In this document: positions 23,158-32,575 of the stretch, in pieces
Layout: each line of letters starts with the position of its first letter
Position numbering within the stretch: position 1 is the first letter of the stretch
Assembly: GCA_006384855.1 (NCBI GenBank)
Contig: VCJN01003035.1
Span: forward strand, 1 to 64,000
Reading direction: 5' to 3'
DNA length: 64,000 nt
Source of the DNA: Tetraselmis striata
Taxonomy: Eukaryota > Chlorophyta > Chlorodendrophyceae > Chlorodendrales > Chlorodendraceae
Translations under genes and position numbers: made by a program
Notes under the pieces: model-generated
Database searches by the model: none
What the model was told of the DNA's origin: nothing
What the model saw: the letters and a program-made list of their open reading frames with translations, nothing else

Positions 23158-24032
23158 TCACCCTTCTGCCGGCTCTGCCTCCCCCTCCCTGCCCGTCTCC
23201 GCCTCCGGCTCGCCCTCCGGATTCGCAGCAGCGCCAGCGACCTCATCCAGGTCCTTGTCCATGAGCAGGATGCTTTCGTCCTTGCTCATCTGGATGTCCG
23301 CCAGAGTCTGAATGATCGCCGGCAGCGCATCGACCTGTGTGGGCCGCTGCGCAATGAGCGCGTCCGTCACGGTCTTCATCACCTGCTCCAGCCGCACCTG
23401 CAGATGGATGGCGGTAAGAAAGCAGTCAGCTAATGCCGGGCCGGGGGAGAAAGGCAAAACAATGGTTTTTCCAGCAGAATAAGATGCTCTTAGAAGGATA
23501 GACGCAAAGATTCACCCAAATAGAAGATTAGTTGGATACCTGCGAAAAGCAGTACACGACAAAATACTGTATTTAAGCACTTTCGCACTGCCTCGTCCGA
23601 AACCCTGAAAACCCGGAAACCAGAAAAACCGCCTTGCCCACTCATCGGCAACCTTGTCTCCAAAACGGGGTCCAGTGGTGTATAAATCATGGGGCGCGCG
23701 CTCGCCTCGTGCACCAGGTACTCCTGCAGGTCGTGGTCCTTGTGGGAGACTGTGATGGTGAGCTCCTCCTCCCGCCGCTCGTGCTTCTCCACCACGCGCT
23801 GCTGCCGCTCGTACAGCACTTCGCTGGTGGCGACAGGGTAGTTGTGCGCCAGGTAGCTCACCAGGAAGCGCGCCGGGTCGGCAGGTCGCGCCTTGAACGT
23901 TTGCAGCGCCATGTCCCGGAACAGCGACACCACGCTGCCCTGCTTGGCGTAATCTTCTGTCTCGGCCAGAATCTCGGCCGGCGCCTTCCAGCCCAGGTCG
24001 GGCAGTGCCTCCTGCTTGAGCGGCTCCGACAT
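23158..24032 (-). CDS. DPY-30/RIIa-like dimerisation-docking domain protein, at least 2 exons
   Basis: The first coding segment begins at an ATG at 24032 (MSEPLKQEALPDLGW) and runs about 127 codons to near 23652. Residues 31-65 read as a DPY-30-type docking domain, with SVVSLFRDMALQTFKARP then DPARFLVSYLAHN matching the DPY-30 pattern of a hydrophobic helix followed by RPxxPxxFLaxYLxxN. A charged, coiled-coil-like stretch rich in E, K and R follows. A last exon at 23397-23158 has a clean CTGCAG acceptor, encodes VRLEQVMKTVTDALIAQRP and ends in an acidic Glu/Ala tail. Proteins of this kind dimerise and dock amphipathic helices; in algae many act in flagellar radial spokes or the central pair, others in histone-methyltransferase complexes. 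The junction between the two coding segments could not be settled: the obvious GT after ACAAG gives the wrong phase, so another exon or a different donor is likely. Confidence 0.6.
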
Positions 24033-24571
24033 CGTTACAATCGCTGTCGGGAGGAGCGGGGGGGGAGGGGAGCTGCGCTACGTTAGACGGGCTGGCTGAA
24101 ACAGCCTCTGCTGGCGCCGGTTGGGTCTATGGGGGCGTGAGAGTGTAGGTGGCATGGTCAAGACATTGCCGCCAACTAGGCACTCTCTCCAAGAGCGGAC
24201 ATGCCTGCTGCGAGCGTTCTGCCTGTACTCTGCTGCTGCTCCGGCGGCCCGCATGGCGCGCTTGCATGCTGGGCTCGGCTCCGGGCTCCTGGGGCAGCTC
24301 CGGAGCTGCGCCCCGCGGACACTGCTGCTTGCAATAACGTACTGATACATCTTGTCTTAAGTACCGAGGTGCTTGTCATTTCCTGGCGGCGGTCTGGGCT
24401 ACTAGTGGCGCGCGTTGCGCGCAGTATCATCCCGCCCTGTGTTTCATGGTTGTATCATTGGAAATGGATGTGACAATATCTATCTATATGACTGATTACA
24501 TGAGCTAGACGCAACATGATATCTATCTATATCATGTAAGTAAATACAAAAGATAGAGGCTTGAATAACAC
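24033..24571. other. 5' flank of the DPY-30-like gene and DIRS border
   Basis: No further gene is seen. This should include the promoter of the minus-strand DPY-30-like gene. A GATATCTATCTATAT/ATCTATCTATATGAC near-repeat occurs at 24475-24535. Confidence 0.4.
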
Positions 24572-24742
24572 CGGGCAAACGGCCGCTTCGTATTTCGCTA
24601 GCAACGCCGCGATGTCAAGGCAACGCCGATGACCAGCAGCGCACGCGGCAGCCCCAGTCCGCCCTGATGTTCGCTCGACGCTCCGGAGCAGCGACGGGAG
24701 TAGTTCACCTTCTGCCTTTGCGCCAACTTCACAGCTTGCGCG
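24572..24742 (+). repeat. left direct repeat of the DIRS-like element
   Basis: Matches 35940-36102 in the same orientation, from CGGGCAAAC to CAGCTTGCGCG, with about 15-20% differences and small indels judged by eye. Confidence 0.75.
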
Positions 24743-25008
24743 ACGGCATCACCTCTCTTGTAGAGGTGCAAGGTCTGACTACTCGCGAATGTACGGTACC
24801 GACCGACTCATCCACTCCCTACTACACCTGCTAGCTACGATGGTGGGGGGTAAGATGGCGGGCGCAGTTCCTCGAACGACTAGCCCACAGAGAAATCCCC
24901 CGACAAGACACCGGAGCCGGTGGAGCATACGACCGCGGAGGCAACGTTTACGATTATAAATGCGCTGAAACTGCAGTTTGACAGCCTATCGACCCGGCTA
25001 GAAAAAAC

Positions 25009-25228
25009 ATGAGGAGGTCAACAAGTATCGTGCCAACCTCGCGACCAACGACGACGAGGACGAGCGAGGGTGGTAGCGACGACCCGATGCACGATGCCCG
25101 GGCAGCAGTTTTGACGGAGGACGACGACGAAGGCGGCGACTGCGGCAAATTCATCGACCCCCGCGATTGGGTAGACCACCTACCCCGCGCCTATCACGAC
25201 ATCCTCCCCCTTTTGGGCTTGCGACGCC
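25009..25228 (+). pseudogene. DIRS-like gag, 5' part (before the gypsy insertion)
   Basis: An open frame of about 73 codons, rich in T, R, D and E, ends ...DWVDHLPRAYHDILPLLGLRR exactly where the gypsy LTR begins. On the far side of the insertion the frame resumes as SLFKPRRDEADLYF near 31935, but frameshifts follow. It appears to be the structural protein of the DIRS-like element; no domain is recognised. Confidence 0.55.
25224..25228. repeat. target-site duplication ACGCC (left)
   Basis: ACGCC precedes the left LTR and is repeated at 31925-31929 after the right LTR, the 5 bp duplication expected of a Ty3/gypsy integrase. Confidence 0.93.
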
Positions 25229-25640
25229 TGTTAGGCTCTAGCTTAAGCCTGTTCTTTAGGCCCTTTAGGATGCAGCGGAAGGATTTAGAAAGTATGGCCA
25301 ATCTCTTCTGGTTACAGGGGTTCCTGGGTTATAGTTCTGTCTCTGAATTCTACCTAGTAGACTTGTCCGAGGCGGTATTTATACCCGCCGAGGTCATAGT
25401 CATACCTGTGCTATGTTAGCCGGGTGTCATGGGATACCCGTGCTGTGTTAGCCACGTAAGGCTTGAGTCAGAGAACTCTAGAGAATTCCAGAACAGTCTT
25501 CGGCCTTATACTACTAATATTTACGCCCGCAATACTAATATGTACAGCGACTCCGCGGATGCGTAGTCGTACTACCTTTGCGGGGGTTATACCTGCTAGT
25601 ATAGCAGAACATTATGGCTATAGGGAAATGGAGTATAACA
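25229..25640 (-). repeat. 3' LTR of the gypsy element (412 bp)
   Basis: Bounded by TGTTA and TAACA on the plus strand, short inverted repeats with the canonical TG...CA ends. Appears identical to the other LTR at 31513-31924. Confidence 0.95.
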
Positions 25641-25653
25641 CTCTCTCCCCCTT
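25641..25653 (-). other. polypurine tract
   Basis: On the minus strand AAGGGGGAGAGAG directly abuts the 3' LTR, the expected primer site for plus-strand DNA synthesis. Confidence 0.85.
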
Positions 25654-25726
25654 AAGCACAAGCGTCCTCGCTGTGCAGGTGTCACAGAACTACAGGAAAC
25701 TACAGTCTTGGTCTTGATTCTGAAGT

Positions 25727-28700
25727 TCAGGCGGAAGGTACTCGGCTTGGGTAGCGATTCCGGAACCGAATGAAGTCTGGGCTCTCAGTAAACCGTCGGT
25801 ATGGTTTAGACAGTAAGAACGACCGGAAAATGTCCAGGTGCTTGACTCCGCGTAGGGGCTCCCAGGTGTCTTCGCTTGGTACGTTGTACGGGAACGCCCA
25901 TCGCACTCGAAACAGTAGTCCAGTGCCATTGTTGTTGAAGGCAACATCGAGTATGTCCTGAACATGGAATCGGTTTGCGTCATGGACAATCGGTACTCGT
26001 TCAGACTTCGCCGGTTGGTCAGGGTCGTCATACCACTTTTCCAGCATACTCGCGTGCACCACGTCGTGGACTCGTACGCCCGCAGGTAGTTGCAATCGGA
26101 AAGCAACTGGCAAGATCTGCTCTGTAATGACGAAGGGGCCCACGTAGCGATCGCGTAGCTTAGCACAGGGTTGCTGAATAAACTTTAGATGAGACGCTTT
26201 CAGCTTAACTCTGTCGCCGGTCTTGAATGGTACGGGTAGTCGTTTACGATTAGCTGCAGTCTGCATACGAGTTTGAGCCTCCAGTACGCAATCATGCGCG
26301 AAGCGATGAAGCTCCTGTACATACTTGACGTGTTCCGGAAGAGCTCGAGTTGGCTCGGTTGCGAGTTGAGTAGTAGCAGGTGTAGTCGGCTCGAATCCCA
26401 AAGTCGCCTTGAAAGGGGACATAGTAGTCGAAGTCGACTGAGCAGCGTTGATCGCAAACTCCACGTTGGTGAGGTGGTTGACCCAATCATCGTGCAGGGG
26501 GTGCACGTAGCAGCGTAGCACTTGCTCCCAAGTTTGGTTAGTCCGTTCCGTCTGGCCATCGGTTGCTGGATGAAAAGCTGTAGAGATGTTCAGCTTAGTA
26601 CCCATGGTCTTGAACATATCTTGCCAGAATTCCGACATAAATCTGGGGTCTCGGTCAGAGATGAGTTTAGCCGGTAGGCCGAAATGACGAAAAACTGAGC
26701 GATGCATAATCTCCGCCAGGCCTTCAGCAGTAACTGTCTTCGTAGTTGGCTCAACAATTACTCGCTTTGACAGTAGACATACGAAAATCACTACTGAGTC
26801 ATACCCCTGGCACTCCGGAAGATCTGTGATTAAATCCAGGGAAATTACCTCAAATGGTCGTGACGGTACGTCATGGGGCTGAAGTAAGCCGTATGGCTTA
26901 TGCCGGGCCGCCTTAGTACGTTGACAGGTAGGGCAGCGTCGCACGTAGTTAGTGACAGTCTGTTTCATACGGGGCCACCAGTACAGTTCCACAGTACGCG
27001 CCAGTAGTCGTCGTCCTCCTGGGTGTCCAGCAGTAGGCGCGTCATGTAGTTCATACAGTGCTCGTTGTCGCAGGTCCGCCACATTTGGTACGTAAAGTCG
27101 TGAGCCGTAGGCGTACAGTAGACCATTACTGTGACGTACTAGCCAGGATGGTAAAGCTTTCCGCGATTTCAGGTACTCGTCGGAGTCATATGCGGTCTTG
27201 ATTTCGTCGTAAAATTTGTTGTCCGCCTGTAGTCGCGACTCCATAGCAAATAAAACTGAATTTATTTCGCAGTCAGCCTCGTCTTCTGACCAGTTGTTCA
27301 GCAGATCTAGCTTCTGTAGCGCATCCTTCAAGTCGGGTCGCCGAGAGAGGGCGTCCGCATGATTGGCAGCTCCTCGCTTGTAGACGATGTCCATATGTCG
27401 TTGGTAAGGCGCAAACACTTGCAGCCATCGTACTTGCCGCGTCGACAAATCGCGTTGGCGAAAGAAGTGCCGTAGTGTGTCATGGTCGGTGATGACCGTA
27501 AAGCCCGCCGCTCCATCAAGGTAGCATCGGAACTTGATGAGTGCATCACGAACCGCTAACAACTCTTGCTCATGTACCGGGTAGTGAACTTCGTGTTTGT
27601 TCATCTTGCGTGCATGGTACGCGACAGGTCGAAGTCCTGAGCCTTGATCTTGCAGCAGCACAGCTCCCACTGCAAATCCAGAAGCATCTGTATACAATGT
27701 GTAACGGGCGTCCGCAGATGTGTCCGGTATACTCAGTACAGGTGCTCGTACCATTGCGTCCTTTAATGCACGAAACGCCGCATCAGCACGAGGCGTCCAC
27801 ACAAACTCCGGTTGATTCTTCGTCAGGTCATGTAGTGGCGCCGCAATAGCCGCGAAGTTATGGATGAACTTGCGGTAATAGCCAGCAAGGCCGAGAAAAC
27901 CTCGTACGTCCTTTACTGTCTTCGGCACGGGCCACTGTTGAACTGCTTCCACCTTCCGGGGGTCCATCTTGATCTGTCCTGCTTCGACGATATGGCCCAA
28001 AAACTCCACGCTAGTACCGCCGAACGAACACTTCGACAGCTTGATATGCAAGTGGTGTCGTTGCAACTCCCGTAGCACCAATCTGATGTGCTCGAGATGC
28101 TCTTCAGCTGTCTTGCTGTAGATCAGCACGTCGTCCAGGTATACCACGCAGAATTTGCCGAGATATGGGCTCAAAACACGGTTCATCATAGTCTGGAATC
28201 CAGCTGGGGCGTTTGTCAAGCCGAAAGGTAACACACAGTACTCGTAGAGTCCATAGTGTGTCCGGAACGCTGTTTTGTGGATGTCTTCCGGTTTAATTCG
28301 TACTTGATGGTAGCCTTTGTACAGGTCCAGAGTACTGAAAATAGTCGCACCATGCAATGAGTCCAATAATTCGTCGATGCGAGGAAGCGGGGTCCGGTCT
28401 TTCTTCGTAAGGTCATTCAATTTACGGTAGTCCACACACATACGCAGAGTGCCGTCTTTCTTACGCACAAATAAAATTGGGGCGCCGTAGTTTGACTTGG
28501 ACGGACGAATCCACCCTTTTGCCAACAATTCCTCCAGTTGTGACCGTACCTCTTGCAACTCCGCTGGTGACATACGGTACGTTCGTTCCTTGGGGGTTTC
28601 ATCACTCTCCAGGTTGATCTCAAAGTCGAACTCGCGCTCCGGTGGCAGGTCAGTAGGCTCCGCGATGATGTCTGCAAACTCCATAAGGGACTCCTTGAGC

Positions 28701-30316
28701 TCCTCGGTCCACTCGGTCGACTGGTCCGTGCGCAGCTCAGCTACCGCATCGAACACCTCGCGTACCGCAACAGCAAACAGTTCCTCGCCGCGACTCTTCC
28801 TCAGTTCCTTCGCCATCTTAGCTGCGTCCAGGTGGTAAACCGTCGTAGGTACTGTATACTGTTCCGCTGTAGCAATGTGTTGTCCAGTCTTCCGGTGTTT
28901 AATAATTTTAGCAGTCCAGTCGATGTCAGGATTAACTGTTTCCAGCCAAGGTTGTCCGAGAATAATGTCGAATTTCTCCAGGTCTGTAACTATAGCGTCC
29001 AATTTATAGTCGAAAGCTCCTACGGTAAGTACTTCGCTCCTCAGCCGTTTGGTACTGGTACTCATACTGCCGTTCGCCAGTTTTATACGGTGTTTTCCTC
29101 CGGATACTGTAGGGCACTGATGCAATTGCACCCATTCGGTACTCGCAAAATTTTCGGTTGCACCAGAGTCCACCAGTATTTTACAGTGTCGTCCTCGCAA
29201 TTCGCCAGTAATAGTCAGCAGTCGGGTACCACTCGGTGAAGATACGTTGCACAAACGCGATGTGGAGTCTTCGCCAGGTAGTCGGACGTTACGGTTGACA
29301 TATTCATCAATTTGTTCGCCGAAGCTTTCGTACCGTAGTGGGTAGCGTACTGTCTCCGTCTCCAGATAACCCGTACTTCGTGCCTCCAATAATTTCTTCC
29401 AGGTTGTCCATAGTGCACGGTTCAAAGGGGTCTTCGTAGGTACAGTATTACGACGAGCGCGATACAGGTATACAGGACACCGGTTGTCTCCCGCCCGCTG
29501 AGAGCCGAGGTACCGTAGATTGCTCTCCTGTACCCGGTACCCAGTTTGCTCGAGTAATCGTCGTACTGCTGTTGTCTCCGGCGTCGCGTCCGTGTCGCCG
29601 CGCTTGCCTTCCGGAAACCAAATCAGTCCGCTGTCTTCTACAGTCAGAAGCACTCGTCTTCCATCGGTTACTAGAACCTTCGAGTGCGTCCACTCAGGCT
29701 TCGGTGGGGTTCTCAGGTGCTGCGGTAGAAACCGTACGCCGGCGCCATCGTCAGCGTAGATCTGTGTCGCCCATCGAGTGGGGCCAACATCTTGTCTCGC
29801 ACCTTCTATGCCATCGTTCGTTGGACACGTAAACACAGAAGTCTCCGCTGGCAACTCATCCACCAGACGAAAATTTCTAAGTAGTCGAAACCACGGCTTA
29901 CGCGACCATTTTGGGACCACAATAATTGCTCGTAGATGCGGATGCAATAACTTCTGTCGAAGGTAGTGGCCCAAAAATTCTTCAATTCGGTCATACGGGG
30001 CATTTAGCCAAATACGCCGATATTCTCCGAGATTTTGTTCCTGAAATGGGCGCGTCGGACAGCAAAAACTACCAGAAACTTGAGAATTCAGGCCGTCATT
30101 ATCGCAAGCTCCGTCCAGGTCGCAGGGTCCGTATTTCTTCGTGTACTCGTGAAATAATTCGCGATGTACCATCCAGTCGCTGAAATCCTTGTGGAGGAAA
30201 TCAGGCCTCAGTGTCGTTTGAGGATACGAGGGCTGTACTTCTGTAGTCTCGCGAGCCGTTTTAGGGGACAGTCCTTCACCCTGTCGCGCGCCGCGCGCGG
30301 CCGACTCACGTCTTAG
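25727..30316 (-). CDS. pol: Pol polyprotein: N-terminal MTase-like and Nudix-like regions, protease, RT, RNase H, integrase, chromodomain
   Basis: From the first ATG (30172) the frame is 1481 codons; it is also open upstream to the frameshift site at 30316, adding 48. Numbering from that ATG: residues 35-110 resemble a degenerate adenine-methyltransferase-like fold (WLNAPY, VPKW, PWF). Residues 165-237 resemble a degenerate Nudix domain (FPEGK, then RRLLEQTGY). The protease has DSGATE at 335-340. RT has YLDD at 678-681. RNase H shows Asp829, Glu868/870, Asp896 and Asp940. Integrase has an HHCC finger (His1043, His1050, Cys1080, Cys1083) and a DD35E triad (Asp1113, Asp1173, Glu1209). The C-terminus has a chromodomain-like FHVQDILDV...FRVRW...TWEPL. 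All core catalytic residues are present. It is read in the -1 frame relative to gag, so it is probably made as Gag-Pol. Confidence 0.95.
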   Translation of the reverse strand, partial: LRRESAARGARQGEGLSPKTARETTEVQPSYPQTTLRPDFLHKDFSDWMVHRELFHEYTKKYGPCDLDGACDNDGLNSQVSGSFCCPTRPFQEQNLGEYRRIWLNAPYDRIEEFLGHYLRQKLLHPHLRAIIVVPKWSRKPWFRLLRNFRLVDELPAETSVFTCPTNDGIEGARQDVGPTRWATQIYADDGAGVRFLPQHLRTPPKPEWTHSKVLVTDGRRVLLTVEDSGLIWFPEGKRGDTDATPETTAVRRLLEQTGYRVQESNLRYLGSQRAGDNRCPVYLYRARRNTVPTKTPLNRALWTTWKKLLEARSTGYLETETVRYPLRYESFGEQIDEYVNRNVRLPGEDSTSRLCNVSSPSGTRLLTITGELRGRHCKILVDSGATENFASTEWVQLHQCPTVSGGKHRIKLANGSMSTSTKRLRSEVLTVGAFDYKLDAIVTDLEKFDIILGQPWLETVNPDIDWTAKIIKHRKTGQHIATAEQYTVPTTVYHLDAAKMAKELRKSRGEELFAVAVREVFDAVAELRTDQSTEWTEELKESLMEFADIIAEPTDLPPEREFDFEINLESDETPKERTYRMSPAELQEVRSQLEELLAKGWIRPSKSNYGAPILFVRKKDGTLRMCVDYRKLNDLTKKDRTPLPRIDELLDSLHGATIFSTLDLYKGYHQVRIKPEDIHKTAFRTHYGLYEYCVLPFGLTNAPAGFQTMMNRVLSPYLGKFCVVYLDDVLIYSKTAEEHLEHIRLVLRELQRHHLHIKLSKCSFGGTSVEFLGHIVEAGQIKMDPRKVEAVQQWPVPKTVKDVRGFLGLAGYYRKFIHNFAAIAAPLHDLTKNQPEFVWTPRADAAFRALKDAMVRAPVLSIPDTSADARYTLYTDASGFAVGAVLLQDQGSGLRPVAYHARKMNKHEVHYPVHEQELLAVRDALIKFRCYLDGAAGFTVITDHDTLRHFFRQRDLSTRQVRWLQVFAPYQRHMDIVYKRGAANHADALSRRPDLKDALQKLDLLNNWSEDEADCEINSVLFAMESRLQADNKFYDEIKTAYDSDEYLKSRKALPSWLVRHSNGLLYAYGSRLYVPNVADLRQRALYELHDAPTAGHPGGRRLLARTVELYWWPRMKQTVTNYVRRCPTCQRTKAARHKPYGLLQPHDVPSRPFEVISLDLITDLPECQGYDSVVIFVCLLSKRVIVEPTTKTVTAEGLAEIMHRSVFRHFGLPAKLISDRDPRFMSEFWQDMFKTMGTKLNISTAFHPATDGQTERTNQTWEQVLRCYVHPLHDDWVNHLTNVEFAINAAQSTSTTMSPFKATLGFEPTTPATTQLATEPTRALPEHVKYVQELHRFAHDCVLEAQTRMQTAANRKRLPVPFKTGDRVKLKASHLKFIQQPCAKLRDRYVGPFVITEQILPVAFRLQLPAGVRVHDVVHASMLEKWYDDPDQPAKSERVPIVHDANRFHVQDILDVAFNNNGTGLLFRVRWAFPYNVPSEDTWEPLRGVKHLDIFRSFLLSKPYRRFTESPDFIRFRNRYPSRVPSA

Positions 30317-31473
30317 TTTCCCGGCCGGGTCTTTCTGGGTCGATATTCAGAAATCTTCTTCTTCTTGCTCGGGCACGCGGACGCAACATGACCTTTCGCC
30401 CTGCAGATAAAGCAGCGACCTTCCTTCTTAAATCTCTCAAACTCCTCCTCGGTCAATCGCCGCGCCATCAACAGGTCGTCTTCTTGTTCTGTAGCCTCAC
30501 CCTCAGCACTGCTGTAGTACTGCTCGTCGTCGTCGCCATCGTCGTCCATGATGTTTAGGCGCTCGCGACGGATCTCGCGGTGCACATCTGTCTCCCGCTC
30601 CGCAGCTTCAACAGCCAGGGCTGCCTGTACAGCTTCTGCCAGGGTCTTAGGGTTTTTCAGGGCAACCTCCTTTCGAATATGGGGTTTCAGTCCGCGCTGG
30701 AAGTCATGTACATTATCTTCCTCGTGACGATGGGGTAACTCCAGTAGTTGCTCGCGGAAATAATTCGCGTACTTCTGTACTGTAGTCCGCTGTGTCGCGC
30801 GATCCAGATTGATACGAGCTTGCTTCGCCGGTGTACGTCCACAGAATTCGGTGATTAGTGCCGCCTCCATGTGCGTAATACCGGTAAAACCGCCGCCAAT
30901 TTCGTCGTGCGTACTCGCCACTTGCGCGTACCACCACTTGGATACAGGTCCGTGAAAATAGCCAGATGCCCAGTACACGCTACGAGGTTCCTCCGGGTTT
31001 ACATTGTGATATTTCAGGTAACCCCGTGCATGACGAAACCAGTTCCGTAGCTCGTCGATATTCGTAGTCGATAGCTTCTCGATCTTCGCTGGTTTCACAT
31101 CGCTCGGCATGAGCCCAGGCATGTCGCTGGTCCGGGCAGAACGAAGCTGGTCTCGCATCTGCTGCTCTACAACTCGGCTCCGGTTCACTCGGTCGTCGAA
31201 ATGACTGAAGCCTTGTCGCACGTACTCGTCCAAGCGGCGAATCTCCGCCGTTGCCGCCGTTGTAGCTTGCGCTACATCTTGCATCCTCGCTTGCTCCGTC
31301 GACATAGTCTCGACTCGATCGGCTAGTCGTTGAAGCATGCTCATCATGGTTACGAGGGTCGGTTGCGTGCCCTCTTGACCTCCTTCGAGCGGAATCGGCT
31401 GTGCTTCGCCGGCAGTGGCCGCTACCGGAAAGCTTCCGCTGTCCTCAGGTGGTGTCTCTCCTGGTGTAGCCAT
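30313..31473 (-). CDS. gag: Gag capsid/nucleocapsid protein
   Basis: 386 codons. The ATG lies 25 bases after the primer-binding site. The N-terminal third is Pro/Glu/Gly-rich, then predicted coiled coil (residues about 45-110), then a capsid region with WFRHARGYLKYHNV and a helical RTPAKQARINLDRATQ segment. A zinc knuckle CFICRAKGHVASAC (CX2CX4HX4C) lies at about 354-367, followed by a basic tail. It forms the virus-like particle and binds the RNA. It ends in TAA at 30313-30315, immediately after a slippery heptamer. Confidence 0.95.
   Translation of the reverse strand: MATPGETPPEDSGSFPVAATAGEAQPIPLEGGQEGTQPTLVTMMSMLQRLADRVETMSTEQARMQDVAQATTAATAEIRRLDEYVRQGFSHFDDRVNRSRVVEQQMRDQLRSARTSDMPGLMPSDVKPAKIEKLSTTNIDELRNWFRHARGYLKYHNVNPEEPRSVYWASGYFHGPVSKWWYAQVASTHDEIGGGFTGITHMEAALITEFCGRTPAKQARINLDRATQRTTVQKYANYFREQLLELPHRHEEDNVHDFQRGLKPHIRKEVALKNPKTLAEAVQAALAVEAAERETDVHREIRRERLNIMDDDGDDDEQYYSSAEGEATEQEDDLLMARRLTEEEFERFKKEGRCFICRAKGHVASACPSKKKKISEYRPRKTRPGN
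30316..30322 (-). promoter_or_regulatory. GGGAAAC -1 ribosomal frameshift site
   Basis: On the minus strand the gag frame reads G GGA AAC and then TAA. This is an X XXY YYZ heptamer, and the -1 frame continues directly into pol without a stop. The pol frame is closed just upstream by a TGA at 30347-30349, so the shift must occur in the 34 bases between. A GC-rich self-complementary stretch (CGGCCGCGCGCGGCGCGCG region, 30282-30302) follows within about 15 bases and could form the stimulatory stem. Confidence 0.8.
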
Positions 31474-31498
31474 CTTTACGTCGCTTACCGCTGTCTAA

Positions 31499-31510
31499 GC
31501 TCCGAAACCA
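31499..31510 (-). other. primer-binding site
   Basis: Minus strand TGGTTTCGGAGC begins two bases inside the 5' LTR and would pair with a tRNA 3' end ...GCTCCGAAACCA. Which tRNA this is cannot be told here. Confidence 0.8.
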
Positions 31511-31512
31511 AG

Positions 31513-31924
31513 TGTTAGGCTCTAGCTTAAGCCTGTTCTTTAGGCCCTTTAGGATGCAGCGGAAGGATTTAGAAAGTATGGCCAATCTCTTCTGGTTACA
31601 GGGGTTCCTGGGTTATAGTTCTGTCTCTGAATTCTACCTAGTAGACTTGTCCGAGGCGGTATTTATACCCGCCGAGGTCATAGTCATACCTGTGCTATGT
31701 TAGCCGGGTGTCATGGGATACCCGTGCTGTGTTAGCCACGTAAGGCTTGAGTCAGAGAACTCTAGAGAATTCCAGAACAGTCTTCGGCCTTATACTACTA
31801 ATATTTACGCCCGCAATACTAATATGTACAGCGACTCCGCGGATGCGTAGTCGTACTACCTTTGCGGGGGTTATACCTGCTAGTATAGCAGAACATTATG
31901 GCTATAGGGAAATGGAGTATAACA
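31513..31924 (-). repeat. 5' LTR of the gypsy element (412 bp)
   Basis: Appears identical to the LTR at 25229-25640. It carries the promoter of the element; the minus strand has no clear single TATA box that I could fix. Confidence 0.95.
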
Positions 31925-31929
31925 ACGCC
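31925..31929. repeat. target-site duplication ACGCC (right)
   Basis: Second copy of the 5 bp target duplication; see 25224-25228. Confidence 0.93.
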
Positions 31930-32575
31930 CCAGCCTCTTCAAGCCCCGGCGCGACGAGGCGGACCTCTACTTCACGGAGGCGAAAACGACGGCATCCCGG
32001 GACGGGTACTGACAGAAACCATCATCTGAACACTAGTGACATGCGCTATGACATGCGCGACATGCGCGAAGTCGGCGGCAACAATTGCTATGGCAACGCT
32101 TCGGGCATCCGACGCCACCACCCGCACCAACAAGGACGCTCTCTATTTACACTACGCCACGCTTCGCACGTTACTTTGCGGTAGTGGGCTACGCGCACGA
32201 GGCCCAAGTCACCTACGTACGCTGCTTCAAGGCCAAGAAGGCACTCGTTGGCGAAGATAGAGCGAGTGACGGAGCGCCGCATCTAATCCCGCGTCTTCAT
32301 TCGACCCCACCGAGAACAAGCGCTCCTTCAAGGTCGTCGACGGCCTCCTCGCCGCCCTCGAAGATGAGCGCCTCGAGGTCGGCCTCGCCGCTTAAGCCAG
32401 CAAGGCACATGCAACAGCAAGAAGAAAGAGCGGGTGGAAGACCCTGACACCGCCGCCTCGCGAAAGATCAAGGACAATACGGCGCGCGAGAAGCGTGAGC
32501 GGGAGCGCCGTGAGGCGGAGGCAAAGAAGAAGAACGACAAGGGCGACAATGGCAAGGGCAAAGCAAACGAATGAC
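31930..32575 (+). pseudogene. DIRS-like gag, 3' part
   Basis: Continuation of the DIRS-like gag after the gypsy insertion. Recognisable pieces in shifting frames are RRDEADLYF, RYFAVVGYAHEAQVTYVRCF and a Lys/Glu-rich end before 32570. Several stops and frame changes are present. Confidence 0.5.

Larger units (their letters stand above)
25229..31924 (-). mobile_element. complete Ty3/gypsy chromovirus LTR retrotransposon
   Basis: A 6696 bp element on the minus strand: 5' LTR 31513-31924, PBS, gag, pol, PPT, 3' LTR 25229-25640, with ACGCC duplicated on both sides. Pol order is protease, RT, RNase H, integrase, chromodomain-like C-terminus; the RT-before-integrase order and chromodomain define chromoviruses. 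LTRs look identical base for base and both ORFs are free of stops, so insertion is recent and the copy could be autonomous. It carries no env-like ORF. It interrupts the gag of the older DIRS-like element. Confidence 0.95.

Noticed and set aside
25229..31924. Endogenous retrovirus
   Set aside because: No env-like ORF follows pol; the chromodomain and gene order are those of a Ty3/gypsy chromovirus retrotransposon.
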